DNA of 64,000 bases from Aquila chrysaetos chrysaetos (Eukaryota > Chordata > Aves > Accipitriformes > Accipitridae). A program made the translations under genes and the position numbers. Below, one piece after another: positions 1 through 12,318 of the stretch. The notes under the pieces are model-generated. The model saw only the letters and a list, made by a program, of their open reading frames with translations. It was not told where the DNA came from and searched no databases. How positions within the stretch are numbered: position 1 is the stretch's first letter; each line of letters begins with the position of its first letter. The DNA lies in NCBI RefSeq assembly GCF_900496995.4, contig NC_044009.1, positions 10,572,001-10,636,000 on the forward strand. The letters are read 5' to 3'.

Positions 1-403
1 GGCAGCAGGGGCAGGGAATCGGGGCTGGGGTGACTTTGGCCACCCCACGAGGTGCCCTGGCCACCTCAAGGGATAGATGGCAGAGAGGGGCCATCAACCT
101 CTGGGTACAGCAGAACCCAAGGGAGGTCTTTAAAAGTGCAAGGAGGTCTTTAAAATGCAAGGTGAGCTTGGTGTGACCTGTAGCCCCCAGCCCCACCACC
201 GGTTCCCCCCCGTGCCCTGCCTTCGCAGAGGCCACCAGCTCTGCTTCCCATCACTTGCCTCCCTCTGCGGCCGATCGACAGCCCAGAGATAAGGTGAGGG
301 GAGGGGAGGGAAGGAATGCGACCCCCTCACTCGCCCTCCTCCGCGTTAATAAATCACCTTGCAGACTAATTGCTCCTTGGAGGGGAAAGACTCACACCCC
401 CCT

Positions 404-417
404 CCCCCCCCCCCCCC
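404..417. repeat. Poly-C tract
   Basis: A run of 14 C residues following a shorter C stretch. It is simple-sequence DNA with no assigned function and is likely length-variable. Confidence 0.9.
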
Positions 418-3400
418 ACTGCAAGGTCCTGGCTCAGCCGGGGAGCCACAATTCCAGGAAGCCCCGAATTTCAATTGCGTTCCTGGCATTCCTGCCCCAG
501 CAGGCAGCTGAGGGGGCTCCAGCAGCGCCCACAACCGACCACTGTCCAGGCAGGCATGGGGGCCTATCCCAGTTATCGAAGAGTGGGGGTCGGTTCCCAT
601 CTCTGCAAGGGACTGAGTGGGTCCACAGCTGGGGAGCGCATCCCTATTCCCAGGCACCTATTTATCTAGAAATACAGGGAGACCAGTGCACCTGGCATCC
701 TGGCTCGTGGACGGATACTGTGCCACAGGATGAGGGAAGATCGGGGCTGGGATGGAGGGCTTACAAGCTGACTCGATGCCATTGCAACTTGCTCATTTGC
801 ACAAAGCAAAGTGGAGAAGTGGAGGACAGGCTACCCAGGTGTGGTATGCTTCCCCAGAGCTCAAATGAAATCTGTCAGCATCACACAGCAGAGAAGCCAA
901 CGAAACCCAAAACAGCAGGACATGACTCCCATGAGCGTATTCCCAGCCATGGAGAGGGCTGGGCACCAAGAGGGACTGGGAAAGGGCCTGAGGGATACCC
1001 TGCACACCGCTCGACCATGCTTGCGTGCTGCACCGTGCCAGGATGTTAAGCCGCCAATGTCAAGGAGCGCTGCTGGAGAGTAACCCTGCACCAGCTTTGA
1101 AGGCTGCATGGCAAAAGCTGGAAGTTGCCCATTCTCAGCTGTTTTTCAGGACTTAGCGCAGAGGAAAATACCAGCACAGCCAAAAAAAAAACCAATTCAC
1201 CATACAGGACACAGAAGAACTGCCAAATGAAATAGTACCTGAAGCTACGATGGAGTGGTACAGCATCCATCCTGCATCTGCCACAAGCCGGGGATGCCAG
1301 GTGCTAGCTGGTCCATGCTGCTGCAAGAGGCAACTGCCACAGCTTGTGGATACTTTACGGAGCCTCGCTGCAGCTTTACGGTGAGGGAAACCCACTCAGC
1401 AGTTCATTAACCTCATCCTCAGTGTGGCTCGTGGCAAACAAAATCCAAGCTCAGGCAGTTGTTGCAGGGCCAGGTGGCAAGAAACACTATTTTGCTAGGG
1501 AATGGAAAAGAAAAGAGGGATCCAGGAGGGGGGGTTGGTTTTGGACTTCAGCTGCAATCTCCCGCTCATCCAACCAGCCTCAGTCTTGTCAGCGCTGCCC
1601 TCCTGTAGTGCAGGGGACTTTGTTTAACTTGGAGCCTCTCAAAGTCCCTGGCCGTGCTCGTAATAAGACTCCTTGTCCACACTGTGGTCCTTCCACCTCT
1701 CTGCACTCCTCAGACAATAGTTTGCCTGTGCTGCCGACTTTGGCATCATTTCCCTGCTCTTTCCAAAGTTTCCTCTGCACCAGACAGCCGAGCTTGGCCA
1801 TCCTGCTTTGGCATCACATCCCATCGCCGGGTTGTCTGCTGGGCACCGCGCTTCATGCCAGACCTCGCCACAGCTTTCAGTCCCCCAAGGTGGGGATACA
1901 ATGGGGTGAGATGCCCAGCAGGCCCTTTGGGGGTGGTTGCTGGTGGTCAAAGCTATTTAATGCTTTTGCCAGCAGCCTGGATGAGGGGCCACTTAAACAG
2001 GGAAAGCATCGTCCAGCCCGTGAACCTACCCAGCTGCACACGTCCCAATGCTAAAGAAAAAACAAATCTGTTGAATGCCTTGAAATTAAGTTGAGCAATG
2101 ACAACTTGATATCAGCCAAGGCTGAAATCCCACACTCCCTACCAGGATGACAGTCTGTGTCTCCACTGGCACAGAAAGTTAAGCAGCAAAATTTAGATCT
2201 TTTGAGAAAGTCCAAGCACCACTGGAGACAGATATTAAAGGTGTCAAACAGGTCAATGTTGTCAGTGGCTACTTTGCTGCTCCATGCAAGTGGAGAGAAG
2301 GTATTTTAGCTTCCTTCAGCACTGCGGAAAGCCAACAGGACTTGGATGAGGCCATAAAACACATCATCCCTTTCCAACCAACAACCAAACATGCCGGGCG
2401 AGAGATCTTGTTCTCAGCACAAGCAGGAGATGGGGATCAAAAGCCATTGGTTGACCAATTGTTCCCTTTTCAACAAATCACTTGGTTTTAAAGCAAAATA
2501 CAACGTCAATAAATAGCTTTAATGCACTGGAGTTTACCATCTATAACATGACAGATGTCAAGAACAAGGATGGGTGTAAATTGGGTTCCTGCTTGCATGC
2601 AGATGAGGATTCAGGAGCAGGTTTGTTCCCTCCTGAGCATGGGAATGGTGCCATGGCCGGGCACCATCCCCGGCATCGGTATCCCAAAGCAAAGCCAGCC
2701 AGCCCATAGGCACAGTGCCACCGGCCAAGGACGGCTACACGGCATAGTGCCCTGGAGATGGGTCCCCGCAAGCTGTTTTCCCGGACAATAAGGGTTAAAA
2801 AAAAAAAACCAAACCACACAAAAAAAAACAGCAGGCATGCCTGAAGAGGAGGATTAGAGAGAATAGGGCCATTTCTCAGCGAAGACTATGGCAACGTAAA
2901 TAGAAAAGTAACATTATGCTCAAGACGGGGCCCTTTCCCTTTGCTCCTGTCCTACAATGCCACTATTGTTTTGCTGACAACTGGTAATTATCCCAAGCTG
3001 CACACACTGGTATTCCCACCCTTTAACCGGGAGGGATTTTGCTGCCACCGACCCTCTGACACCAGCAAAAATTCACATACCACAGGGTTCAAAGGGGGGG
3101 GCGGGCTGAAAAGGCTGGGCGAGCCTCACGGGGTACGTCATTCAGGGACCTCCTTTTAGTCATCCCTAAAAAATGAAGCTATTTGGGATGATTTTGCTCC
3201 CAATAGCTATACTTGGGGTTCAAGGTGCCCCAAATAGCAGGGGGTCTTTCCCCCCATCCCCAGTGAGCGGTACCCATTGCCATCCCAGATGAGAAAATAT
3301 TCACCTCTCAAATATCCAAGTCTACACGGCATGTCCTTTCTCAGCCTAGCAGCAAAGAGGAAACTGCAAAAAATGAAATAATCCCATGGAGGTACGGTTT

Positions 3401-3673
3401 TCCTCCCCTCCTAAAAAGCTCAGGCATCCCTGGGGACCCTGGACCCCTGGGATGAGCCCCTGCAGGCAGCCGTTGCCCTGCTGCCCGCTGCAAGGGGGCT
3501 GTAATGGGGATGAGCTGGACCCATCACTTCTCATTTATGGGATGGGGGAGTCACGGTCCCAACCTCCCCAGCCCACCAGGAGTCCAGCCCAGTGCTGGCA
3601 CCAGCTCAGAAAAGGTGATAAAAATACTGGAAACTGCCTTAAGATGGATTAAAACACTCCCATGGTCAAAGCG

Positions 3674-3691
3674 TTTTTTTTTTTTTTTTTT
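3674..3691. repeat. Poly-T tract
   Basis: Eighteen consecutive T residues just before a ttgcag-like sequence. It resembles a polypyrimidine tract with a 3' splice site on the plus strand, but no coding exon follows, so I treat it as simple sequence. Confidence 0.85.
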
Positions 3692-6600
3692 GCTTTGCAG
3701 GCTGGCGCATGATCCAGAAAGACCAGAGAAAGGGCAAAAAAAAAGCATTTATTTTCTGCCACAGGCTGCAGGCAGCACAGCCAAGGACAGAGCAAGGCAG
3801 AGGACACACGCAGACACCAAAGACCTGGCTACAAACACCACAACCAGCTGCTCTGGGATTGTTTTTTCTTTTTTTTTTTTTCCTTCTGCATTTTAATTAC
3901 ATGATCGCAGAAGTTTCTTCCTAACGGGAAAGCTAGAAACCAGTTTTTCCTGCAGCAAGGCCAATTCCATCAATGCTAGCACTGACCTGTAAAGATAAAA
4001 AAAGCCCCATAAATCAGCAGAGCAACATCTTTCCTTCCTTGCAGTGTCACCGGCCTGTTTCACTGGGGTGGGTTTTTATTGGTTGTTGTTTTAAGCACCC
4101 AGGAGAAAAGAAACCGCTCCTAAAACCCCACTTAACCCATCCCAGCTGCAGAAAAAAACCCCACGTAGGCAGGAGGAGCTATGCTATGGGACTCTGGGCA
4201 AGCTTCAGCCTGTCCCTGGAGCACCCGGCTGGGCTTTATGGGGAACGAACACCCCTTCTCCCAACCCTGGAGCCCCGCCAGCCCCTCGCCTAATTAAAGC
4301 GTGTGGCCGCTTGCAGGGCGGAAAGCCAGCAGCCGGAGCATGGAGGAGGCTCCATCGCCTCCAGGGGTGAGCCCCGCCACCAGACCAGCACCCTGCTTTT
4401 AAGGATGCTGAAGCCTGGAGGAGCTCCCAGGTTTGTATTGGTACCTGGCTGACCCTGGCTCCATCAATTGCTTGGCCAGAGCAGTGACACAGCTGCAGGG
4501 CAAAGATTAAATAAACCCAGATTTTGTTCTTTCAACTGCTTTGGGCCAGAGGGGGTTGTTTTGCACCCCCCTTTTCGGGGATATTGGAGCACAATGGGAT
4601 GGGGGGAATAGCAAGGAAGGGATGAAGGCTCGAACAGCTTGCGGGGGAAATGCTCCCTGGCCCCTCTGCAAGGAAAGGAGTGCAGGAAAAAGCCCGGAAG
4701 GGGCTGCAGGGGAAGCAGAGGAAGGACTTAAAAAGATTAAAATGGGACAATGTTATCAGCGGGCAGCTACTCCGCGTCCCCGCACCATGTACGTGGGGGG
4801 CTCTGACTGCCAGGTCTTCCTGCGCAGCACCCACCAACACACTGTGGTACCTACTGGGGTAACACCCATCGGATGTTCGGGTGCCAAACGCTGGCACTGT
4901 CTGCACCCCTGAACCCAGGCACGGGCAGTGAAGCATCGCCAGCAACACTCGGAAGCAAACCAGGGTCATCAAGGGATTGAACAGTGCTAAAAAAGATTAA
5001 ACAGCAAAATGAAAGAAATGAAAACATTTTTACTCCCTTCCCCTAGCAAACTGGTTTTTACTCATCAGTCCAAACCGGCTCATCAATCCAAACCACATTA
5101 GCCACACCCTGAGGCCAGAGGGATGTCAGCAGTTTAACAGCAACCCCTGCACAGTGACTGTTTGCACAGTCAGCACATTGGGGATGTACTGGGAGACCTG
5201 TTTCCACCGTGAGAGTCAGATTTACAGTGACACAGGCTGTCCAGAGGTCCCAGCACAGTCGCAGTGGAGCTGGCGCAACCGGGTGGGCTGTACCTGGCCA
5301 CAGAGCATCCCATCCCAGTGTGCTCCCCAAACCAGGGTTGATGTCGGTCTGGGGGCAGAGATGCTTCACCACTGACCCACACATCCCTGGATGGATGCAG
5401 GCCAGCCGAAACATCTGTAAGCCTGTTTTATCACCCGTCTCCCAAATTTCCCTGCCGCTGGACCGAAGCTAATCACCAGTAGCTGCCGGCAGAGCCTGGG
5501 GCAGGCGCAGGGAGAAGGGCCAGGGCTGCCCCCAGAGCCCAGCCCACCTCTCCCCCCTGCCTGGCCATGTGGAGCGGCACGCATCCGGACCACCGGCCTG
5601 GGATGGAGCAGGACCCAGCCAATGTCCGCCTTACACCGCTGCATTAATCCTGTTGCTAGGACACCCGCGGACGAAGAAATACAACACTTGACGGATTAGC
5701 GTCTAGACTGGCTGACCTTTCCCTCCGCTCGCGAGGTGGAACCAGGGCGAAAATCGGGCGCCGTTGGCTAAAAGGAGGGGTTTTTGTAGTTTTGGTTTGG
5801 TTTTTTTTTGTAGATGGGAGCCAGAGAGGGAGGGACATCACTGTTGCTGAAAGAGCCATTTCACTACCTGCTGCTGGAGAGGGATGTGCAGGAGACAGAC
5901 CCGGGTCTTGCAACCTGCTGCCAAGCCCGGGCTTTGCCAAGCAACCCAGCCGACAAAAGAGCCTTTCATGAGAGGGGACGATGTCAACTCTGCAATTAGT
6001 AGGGGAAAAGAAAAAAGAGCCGAAAGAAGATTATTACCTCCAGCAGTTGCCTCTAGGGGCCCCTCTCAAATGGTTTTGTTAACTCTTTCAGCCGAGCCCA
6101 AGGAGAAGGTAGGGAAGGAGCCACCAACATCAGCAGCAGCTGGTGGCCGGCTGGACCCAGCGTGGCATCTCAGCCTCGCAGGATGCCACGAGGAGACCTG
6201 TCCCCTTGGGTGCTGTTGGGGCAGTCTGGCAGCAAGTGATATCTCTGGCTGGGAGGGGACCGCACTACAGCTACCACAGACTCCCGCCCAGCCCTGGGGA
6301 GTCCCTGCGAGGTCAAATGCTGACCTCGGCGAGTGGCATCCTTGCTCAAACCATCGAGCGGCCGCAGGGTATGCCACGCACCAAACCTCTTCCGCCTCCT
6401 GCGTTGCTAAGTAATACGACAGAGAGCCCAGCCCACTGGGTACCACATGTGGCGGGGGGATGACGGGACTCCGCCGCATCCTCCACCTTCAGGGCCTGAT
6501 GTCTTCATCTCCCCACGAAAAAGAAGCAATAGCTTGTCAAAATAAAAAACCACAGGTTTTTATCAGATGGTGCCCTGGTTACCTGGTGGGAAGAGGTTAG

Positions 6601-7090
6601 AAAACTCCCTCCAGGCATCTTTTCTTTTCCTGATGCCAAAACTTAAAAAACACAGCTTTCCCTTTTGCCACCCACCCCAAGGAAATCCAGGATGGGTCAC
6701 CTGACCGAGAGTGGCTTGCCCTGGCAGTGCCACTGTCCCCCTTCCCCATGGACATCACCCAATGCAAGCCATCTGGAGAGAAAATGCCTGACTCGGCCTC
6801 CAGCCCTCCAGGGACTTTGGCAGGCAAGAGGCCAGCCTGAGCACGGTCACAGGATGGGGATGCGTGGGGACAGCTTACCCATCTGCCAGGAGAGGCCCCA
6901 TGAGCACCACTTTCCAGGCTTCCAGGAGAAGTGTGGCTGCGGCACTTGCTCCTGAGGAGCCAGCCCAGGTTTCCCCATGCCTCAAGGATGCCTTTGGGGG
7001 CCAGAGTGCTAGGCTTGTCCCCGTGCAGAGATCTAACAGCAAGCCCCAGGTGCAGAGGTCCCCAAAGCAGGTGCAGAAATAACAACTGGT

Positions 7091-7534
7091 TAATCAAGTC
7101 CTACATTAAAAGCCAAAAACCACACACGTGCTGCTGCTGCACACCTTCCTCCATCCACAATGCCAAGGGCTGGGACTATCTCCCTACTCCCTGATATTCA
7201 AGGTGATTTAGTACCAGCTGAAATCGTTGCAGATCTCTTTCACACCACCTCGCACACATCAGTGCCTCCTCTGAGCACTGTCTCTCAGCAAGATGAGGCA
7301 CATCTTCCCGCAGGGCAGCAGCACTGAGGTCCCACGCACATTAGTACCCAGGGGATGGGGACTGTGACTGGAAGACAGGAGAGCCAGTGAGAGCAGCCCA
7401 CAGAGAGCAGAGAACAGATGGAGCGATGGGGTGAGATGGAGCCCTGCACCAGTCCCCCATTCATCACAGAAGATGCTGCCTCCAGGCTGCATACAGAGAG
7501 ATGTGCAGGATGCTCTTGGAAAGGGTCCATCTCT
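7091..7534. repeat. Direct repeat copy 1 (~440 bp), partner at 10.4 kb
   Basis: This block aligns along its full length, in the same orientation, with 10,384-10,826; I estimate about 80% identity by eye with only small indels. Shared anchors include the taatcaagtc start, tcagtgcctcctctgag in the middle and gagagatgtgcagga near the end. The minus strand stays open in both copies over roughly 70 codons with similar residues. It is either a local tandem-type duplication or two members of a dispersed family I do not recognise. Confidence 0.85.
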
Positions 7535-10383
7535 CTCGATAAGGCTGCGGGGAGCTGAGCCATTGGGTCTGCGCCTGTGCTGGGTCAGGCCTCTCCAGCA
7601 GGCTCGTTGGTGCTGGCATTTCCCAGGAAGGTGATGCCATGCTGTGCACTCCATGCCGGTACTCTGGGGAGGGAAACCCCACTCATGATGCAGCAGGACA
7701 TAATCTCCTTACAAAACATGGGGCCTCCTGACTCCAAGAGTGCCCATCCCCTCCCAGGGGGAATGACCCGGCACTCAATAGCAGAGCACAAATTCATCTG
7801 GTGAGCAAGGCAAGCAGTTATTAATTGCAAGCACGCACCAACAAACGCTGGATTGAAGGCTTATGGTCCGGGCACATGGGCACTACAAGCCCTTCTCCTG
7901 TTTCAGAACCCAGCTGGGGTGAGGCTGGCATCAGCGAGAGGGTAACACGAGGTGTCCCGGGGCTCCGTGTCACCCGCAGGTCCTGGGTCCAGACAAGCCC
8001 GTCCCCTTGCAGCAGCACAGCCCCCTGCCCAAAGGGAGGGAGGGACAGCGGCTATGGGTACCCCATCCCTGGGAACAATGTTGGGAGTGGGACAGAGGTC
8101 CTACGGGGTCTCCCCAGGAGGGAGTGGGGAGATGACCCCATGCTGGGGTTTGGCAAGGAGCCTCGAGAGTGACTGCCACCCCCAGACCAGGCTGGCCACA
8201 TGAGTGCTCACCACTGAGGCTGAATCCAGGGTCTCCATCCACACCCAGCAAGGGCTGAGGTGTCCCCAAGATGAGGGTCCTGGCCCCTCTGGAGAGCATT
8301 TTGGGGCAAGAGGGGAAGGACCAAGCCAAAAAGATGCCTTCCCAACCCGGGAAGTTGGTTTAGAGCCAGACAAGACGTCGTTTCACCTTCGCCCTAACAT
8401 GCTGGAGGGTGCCTTGCTACTCTGACTTGCATGCATCACCCCTCCAACCCGGACCACAGGTGCTTAGGAGAGGGGTCCACATCACCCCTTCCCTGGGGAC
8501 CCTGCTAATTCCACTCCTGGCAGGCACAGCAGAACATGCAACACCCCAGCACGACCCATCTCACCAGAGGCACAGGTCCTACATAGGCACCAGAAGGGGA
8601 GGCCCCTGGCTTTCAGCAACCCCTTGCTTTCCCCCATCCTGCATCACCTCCTGTTTAATAAATTACAGCCTATTGTAAACCAGAACAAACACAGAGCGCC
8701 TGATCTGGCACCACCAGCTGCAGTGGTGGCCTGGGACCCACCAGCAGGAGCAATGGCCGAAGCCTTGTGCACCCATCAAACACGGACTTCTTGACCTGCC
8801 TCCCCTGGAAATGCACCCCAGTGTGGCACTGCCTTGGCTGGGAAAGCCTCTGGACTGGAGGGAAGGTGGACAGGACCCAGGCCACCATCCATGGCATGGG
8901 TGCAGGCAGCGAGCACCGCCAGCTTATCTGGGGTTATCAAAAAGGTGTAGTTTATCCAAAAGTCAGCAATTGCCAACTCAGTTAAGTTACAGACTAACGA
9001 GGAGGGTGGAAAAGAATAAATTTGTTTGACTACAGTGTTTACTGGAGGGAAGGCAAGTGGCTTACTTGTGAATTATAAAATCAGAGATAGCTTCAAGGGC
9101 TGTCAGGCTGACAGAGGTTTATGCCAGTGGTGATGGTGGGAAGAGCATGGGGATGGTGATGCTGATGAGATGCAGATTCCAGGTGCCCTGGCTGCTATTC
9201 CCACCCCAGACTGTTCAAGCAGCCTCCCACAACCTGGGGACAGGGTCAGAGGAACAGCCAGATCTTCCAGTCCCCCAGAAGGAGGAAACCAGCAGATCGA
9301 GCTTGGGAATAAAATAAAAATACAATAAAATCCACTAACGACCAATTTCCATCTTAGAAAAGGGTTGGGAGGTGATGCCAAAAAAAGCAATAAAAATTCC
9401 ACAAAAGCAACCTTTTCAACTGAAAACCAGCAGACATGGGATGTTCCGGACCAGATGTTGCTTGCTGAGAAAGCCCTCAGCGCCAGGGATGCTCCTGCCA
9501 AATGCCGCTGCCGGTCAGAGCCGGGAGCACAGCAAGTCTCCGGAGCCTTGTCCCCGGAGCAGCCACATTCCGCAGCCCTTTGGGGGGGGGGGGGGGTGTC
9601 CTGCTCCCCTCCAGCCCCCAGCACTTCCTGGAAGGCAAAAGCCACCCCACCTTTGGCTTGTGGGAACCATCCCTTCACCCCCAAAAGGTTTATTAACTGC
9701 GCTCATGCCTCAAGGCTGTTGAGGTTTTTTGGCCCGCGGTCTGCTCTCGCACACGCCAGTGGGGAAGGAAATAGAGACGAGAAAGAGAAAACATGCTGAA
9801 CAACACTGAGACATGCAATTATGCGGGCAGAGCTGGCAAATGTGCTTGGCACCACCAAGGCAACCCACTGGCTGTGCCGGTGAGCTGCCACCCCACACCA
9901 CAGGCAACCCTGCTCCCGGTGACTGGGAGGGATGCAGGACATCAGGCTGCAATATCGCAACAAGATACCCAATGGCTTTCTCTTTAATGAAGGCTTCCCA
10001 CTCATTAATAGCAGAGCTGAGCTTTCCAAGCACAGGAGCTGGCCTCACGAATGTCTGAACAACTCTGCATTAACCCAAATCTGGACAAACGGCACCCAGA
10101 CCGTATCAGTCATAAGTTTCCCAGGTTCTGCTGGTTCCCGCTCTGCCACGTCCTTTCCTCTCCACTCTTTGCTTGCTCCCACCCAACATGACCCATTTTT
10201 GCCCTCGAGCCCACTCCTGCTCTCCCCACACCCACAGCCTCCACTCTCACGTTTCCCAGTGGCTCCAAACTCACATTAACACAATGCCGGAAGCCCCCAT
10301 TAGCTGTACAAATGTCCAAACCATTTTCTAATCATGTTAGGCTCCTTGCTTCAATTATATCTTTGGCAACAAGCTCTCTAGAC
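7535..10383. other. Spacer between the two direct repeats; nothing supported
   Basis: About 2.85 kb of unique-looking sequence. A 15-base G-run lies at 9,582-9,596. No exon, RNA gene or recognisable mobile element is visible. It probably belongs to the same presumed intron as its flanks. Confidence 0.4.
9582..9596. repeat. Poly-G tract
   Basis: Fifteen consecutive G residues. It is simple sequence able to form G-quadruplex-like structures and prone to sequencing length errors. Confidence 0.9.
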
Positions 10384-10826
10384 TAATCAAGTCCCACATT
10401 AAAAGCCAAAAACCACACGTGCTGCTACCACATACCTTCCTCCATCCACAAAGTCAGGGACTTTCTCCCACTCCCCAATATTCAAAAAGATTCAGTACCA
10501 GCCAACATTGTTGCACGTTTCTTCTCCACCACCTCCCACCCATCAGTGCCTCCTCTGAGTACCAGCTCTCAGCAGGACAGGGCACCTCTTCCCGGAGGGC
10601 AGCAGCAGCACTGCTCCACACACATTGGTACCCAAGGGATGAGGATCATGGCTGGAGGACAGGAGAGCCGGTGAGAGCACCTCACAGAGAGCAGAGAAGA
10701 GAGGGAGCGATGGGGTGAGGTGAAGCCCAGCGCTAGTCCCCCCATCCATCGCAGAAGATGCTGCCTCGAGGCTGTTACACACAGTCAGAGAGATGTGCAG
10801 GACGCTCTGGTAAGGGATTCATCTCC
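10384..10826. repeat. Direct repeat copy 2 (~440 bp), partner at 7.1 kb
   Basis: Second copy of the block at 7,091-7,534 in the same orientation. Substitutions are spread evenly and indels are few, for example a shorter acacgtgctgct segment near the start and an added triplet in the gcagcagcag stretch. The minus-strand open frame seen in copy 1 is retained. Neither end shows LTR-type TG...CA ends or a poly(A) tail. Confidence 0.85.
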
Positions 10827-11774
10827 AATGCTTTTTCAAATGTCATCAGATATGCCAGAAGATCATTAAAATGCTTTATTAATCCCATACCTCTGGGCTG
10901 CTGATATACATCCGATACTTAATCCCAGATGTCTCCTTCAGCGCTTTGAACTCTCTACTGAAATGCCAGAATTAATTCTCTTCTTGGTAAACTATCAGAG
11001 TTTGGAAGAGACACAGCACACTGGCTGGGATTGTTATTTCAGGGCTTAGAGCATCATCCCTAAAGGTCACCACAGACCAGACTGGTGCAGGAGAGAAGCT
11101 GGCACTGCACACATCCAACAACAGCAGGACCAGCAAGGTGCAGGCAAGCCCCCGCCAGCAAAGCTGTGCAGCAGCCCCTGCCAGCCCCATGTGAGCAGTT
11201 TGCACGTCTCCATCCCTCCTCTGTCTCCTCCAGCTCCCCCTCTCCATGCATCCTCCCAGAGATGTCACCTTCTGCAAAGCAGCCCCAAGCTTAGAGCATC
11301 TCTCAAGGCAGGGAAGCATTAGCTGGAATAACATGGGAAGGTTGCCTGTGGGTGGAGGATCTTCTCCCTCTGCTCTCCACACACAGGGCAAGTACCCCTC
11401 CTTGAACCCACTTCCCTGGTACACCTCTCCTGGCTGAAAAGGGCTCTGCGTGGACCTTACTGAACTGGAGAGCTACTTGGGCCCTACTGAGCTGGTTATG
11501 GTGGCTGCCTGTCTGTCACGGCCATGGGAACTCAGGGAGTCCTCAGGCAGCAGGAGGGAGCCCAGGTGAGAAACATGAGAACTCCAGCGCAGGAAGGATG
11601 CGTTGTTGAGTTGCACACCAGCATGGACCATGGGGCTTCCCATGTGGCTGGGCAATGGGAACACCAGATGCCCATTCTCTAGGCAGTGCTCAGAAGGAAA
11701 GGGGTATGTCCATGGCAGGGTAGCCTAAACCAAGAGCACAAACCAGAGCAGGAGCAGGTAGAAAGCACGACGAG

Positions 11775-12318
11775 CAGGTCAAGGGAGGCGATTCTCCCCC
11801 TCCACTCCACACTCATGAGATCCCACCTGCCGTACTGCATCCAGCTCCATCGTCCCCAGCACAAGATAGACAGACCTGTTGGAGCGGGTCCAGAGGAGGG
11901 CCAGAACACCTCTCCTATGGAGAGAGGCTGAGAGAGTTGGGGTTGTTCAGCCTGGAGAAGAGAAGGCTCTGGGGACACCTTACAGCAGCCTTTCAATATA
12001 TGAAGGGGACTTATAAGAAAGACAGAGACTTTTTACCAGGGTCTGTAGTGACACAAGGGGCAATGGTTTTAAAGAAAGACAGTAGGTTTAAATTGGACAC
12101 AGAAAAGAAATTCTTTTACAATGAGGGTGGTGAAGCACTGGAACAGGTTGCCCAGATAAGCTTTGGATGCTTCATCACTGGAAGTGTTCAAGGTCAGGTT
12201 GGATGGGGCTTTGAGCAACCTGACCTAGTGAAAGATGTCCCTGCCCGAGGCAGGGGGGTTGGACTAGGTGATCTTCAGAGATCCCTTCCAAGTCAAACCA
12301 TTCTGATAAAGATAATGA
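11775..12318 (+). mobile_element. CR1 LINE 3' fragment (old copy)
   Basis: The sequence follows the avian CR1 3' end: a gagagttggggttgttcagcc block, the glycine- and leucine-rich end of the ORF2 reverse-transcriptase protein ([14 protein letters not shown] visible), a caggttgcccaga block, and a degenerate terminal attctgat/aatgat tail. It is 5' truncated, as CR1 copies usually are, and carries frameshifts and stops, so it cannot encode functional protein. It is more diverged than the copy at 29.5 kb, which implies an older insertion. Confidence 0.9.

Larger units (their letters stand above)
1..7090. other. No supported coding exon; presumed intron
   Basis: I see no conserved coding exon on either strand. 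Open frames here are GC-rich chance frames without domain motifs or matching splice sites. The stretch lies downstream, in the minus-strand sense, of the two signal-peptide exons at 16.4-17.0 kb, so the simplest reading is intronic sequence of that gene. It contains a C-run at 404-417, a G-rich tract at 297-317 and an 18-base T-run at 3,674-3,691. Confidence 0.4.

Noticed and set aside
3674..3712. Plus-strand 3' splice site (T-run followed by ttgcag)
   Set aside because: The sequence after it has no conserved coding segment or matching donor.
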